Below the pieces are notes generated by a model. The model ran no database searches. It was given only the letters and a program-made list of their open reading frames with translations, and was not told the DNA's origin. The position numbers and the translations under genes were made by a program. From NCBI GenBank assembly GCA_963519305.1, contig CAUQMS010000010.1, positions 1 to 64,000 on the forward strand: DNA of 64,000 bases. The letters run 5' to 3'. Source of the DNA: Ewingella sp963519305. GTDB lineage: Bacteria; Pseudomonadota; Gammaproteobacteria; Enterobacterales; Enterobacteriaceae. How positions within the stretch are numbered: position 1 is the stretch's first letter; each line of letters begins with the position of its first letter. This document shows, piece after piece, positions 63,007 through 64,000 of the stretch.

Positions 63007-63696
63007 CTACTTCTGCCCGTAATAAGCATCTGGCCCGTGTTTACGGGTGAAATGTTTGCTCAGCAGATAACCGTCCATCGGCGACATCTGGCGGTTCAGA
63101 GTGCCGGTGATCCATGCCATTTTCGCCACCTCTTCCAGCACTACCGCGTTGTGTACGGCAAGCTCTGGCGTCATGCCCCAGCAGAAGGGCCCATGCTGCG
63201 ATACCAGAATCCCCGGCATGTGCAGCGGATCAATGTCACCCAGCGTTTCGGCGATCACCTTGCCGGTTTCCAGTTCATATTGCCCTGTCACTTCTTTCCG
63301 GCTTAACGGTCTGGTGCAGGGGATCGCACCTGCGAAATAGTCTGCGTGAGTGGTGCCGAGTGCCGGGATAGAAACGCTAGCCTGCGCCCATGACGTGGCG
63401 TAGGTCGAATGAGTATGCACAATGCCGCCCAGCCCGGCGTATCGCATATAAAGCTCAAGATGAGTGGCCGTATCAGACGAAGGTTTGAAGTGCCCCTCCA
63501 CGACGTCGCCCTGCATGTTCACCACCACCATGTCAGCGGCGCTCATCGCTTCGTACTCCACGCCGCTGGGTTTGATGACCACCAGACCAGAGGCACGATC
63601 AATACCGCTGACGTTACCCCACGTGAATGTCACAAGTCCGCGGGCGGGAAGCGCCATATTGGCGGCAAAGACGTGTTGCTTGAGCTGCTCTAACAT
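63007..63696 (-). CDS. sgbE: L-ribulose-5-phosphate 4-epimerase (SgbE/UlaF/AraD family)
   Basis: A class-II aldolase-type epimerase of 229 aa. It converts L-ribulose-5-phosphate to D-xylulose-5-phosphate. Metal histidines are visible in VHTHSTYATSWAQA and the late SQHGPFCWG; TWGNVSG and VIKPSGVEY are family marks. With a 3-epimerase upstream, it fits the SgbE/UlaF branch of L-ascorbate or L-xylulose breakdown rather than arabinose. SgbE versus UlaF cannot be settled here. It overlaps the upstream gene by 7 nt. Confidence 0.88.
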   Translation of the reverse strand: MLEQLKQHVFAANMALPARGLVTFTWGNVSGIDRASGLVVIKPSGVEYEAMSAADMVVVNMQGDVVEGHFKPSSDTATHLELYMRYAGLGGIVHTHSTYATSWAQASVSIPALGTTHADYFAGAIPCTRPLSRKEVTGQYELETGKVIAETLGDIDPLHMPGILVSQHGPFCWGMTPELAVHNAVVLEEVAKMAWITGTLNRQMSPMDGYLLSKHFTRKHGPDAYYGQK

Positions 63697-64000
63697 ACGG
63701 TTTCCTCCATGTTCAGCCCGGCTTTTTGCATCTTGTCTATCACCCAGGCGCGGGCCTCACGCACATCTTTCAATGGATCAGCGGCGGTTTCGCTCCACAT
63801 TTCGATAAGATAGGGGCCACGGTAACCGCTGTTGAGTAAGGTGCTGAAGCAGCGTTCGAACTCCACCACGCCGGTGCCGAACGGAACGTTTTTGAATACG
63901 CCGGGCTGGGTATCTTTGATATGTACGGCGACGATATGCCCGGCTCCGCTCGCCAGTTCCATCTGCACGTCATTGTCCCAGGCGGAGAGGTTGCCAATAT
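63690..64000 (-). CDS. L-ribulose-5-phosphate 3-epimerase (SgbU/UlaE family), partial
   Basis: The C-terminal about 100 residues of a TIM-barrel sugar-phosphate 3-epimerase; the rest lies beyond the window end and the frame stays open to 64000. Readable segments are IGNLSAWDNDVQMEL, VHIKDTQPG and PYLIEMWSE, as in UlaE/SgbU (L-xylulose-5-phosphate 3-epimerase). It is upstream of the sgbE-like gene in one operon. Confidence 0.85.
   Translation of the reverse strand, partial: IGNLSAWDNDVQMELASGAGHIVAVHIKDTQPGVFKNVPFGTGVVEFERCFSTLLNSGYRGPYLIEMWSETAADPLKDVREARAWVIDKMQKAGLNMEETVC

Overview
This window is chromosomal DNA from a member of the Enterobacterales. Most genes and much of their order match the argD to malP segment of Escherichia coli K-12. 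Several protein families and intergenic palindromes fit Yersiniaceae-type relatives (Rahnella, Ewingella, Rouxiella, Serratia) better than E. coli. The genus is inferred from remembered similarity, not from a search. No rRNA, tRNA, CRISPR array, prophage or insertion sequence transposase was seen.

Layout. Positions 1-405 hold a truncated copy of a large compound palindromic repeat next to the argD stop. Then come argD, pabA, fic and yhfG (an unlisted 56-codon gene at 3030-3200), a HerA/FtsK-like ATPase (yjgR family) and ppiA, all on the minus strand. Positions 5.8-10 kb are accessory: an operon of PTS IIB, GH4 6-phospho-glycosidase and LacI regulator with a clear promoter and operator, then codA. 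Nitrite reduction and siroheme follow (nirB, nirD, cysG; nirC absent), behind a promoter with FNR and NarL/NarP sites spaced as in E. coli. A glycine-rich lipoprotein and a TpsB/FhaC-type outer-membrane protein form a second accessory insert (14.7-17.7 kb).

Positions 17.8-24 kb are the classical trpS, gph, rpe, dam, damX, aroB, aroK block on the minus strand. Next is the hofM-hofN-hofO/P-hofQ operon, homologous to pilMNOPQ, in which the hofO and hofP parts appear fused. Divergent from it are mrcA and then, around nudE, igaA, yrfG, hslR, hslO and pckA. A full copy of the large repeat (37753-38349) lies between the convergent pckA and envZ. Then come ompR/envZ, greB, yhgF and feoABC.

The third accessory block (46.9-55.1 kb) is a complete biotin-independent malonate decarboxylase cluster, mdcABCDEFGH on the minus strand. 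Its LysR regulator lies at the distal end, overlapping both feoC and mdcH. A BhsA/YdgH-family periplasmic protein, bioH, gntX, nfuA and malQ/malP follow. The window closes with a pentose-phosphate epimerase pair (sgbE/ulaF-like, and a partial sgbU/ulaE-like gene cut by the window end) where malT would stand in E. coli.

The most interesting items are the ~600-bp compound palindromes at convergent gene ends, the lipoprotein/TpsB pair without a recognisable TPS substrate, the rewired position of the malonate regulator downstream of the iron-uptake operon, the HofO-HofP fusion, and the IIB/GH4 operon without its own IIC and IIA. All functional statements rest on family recognition by eye.
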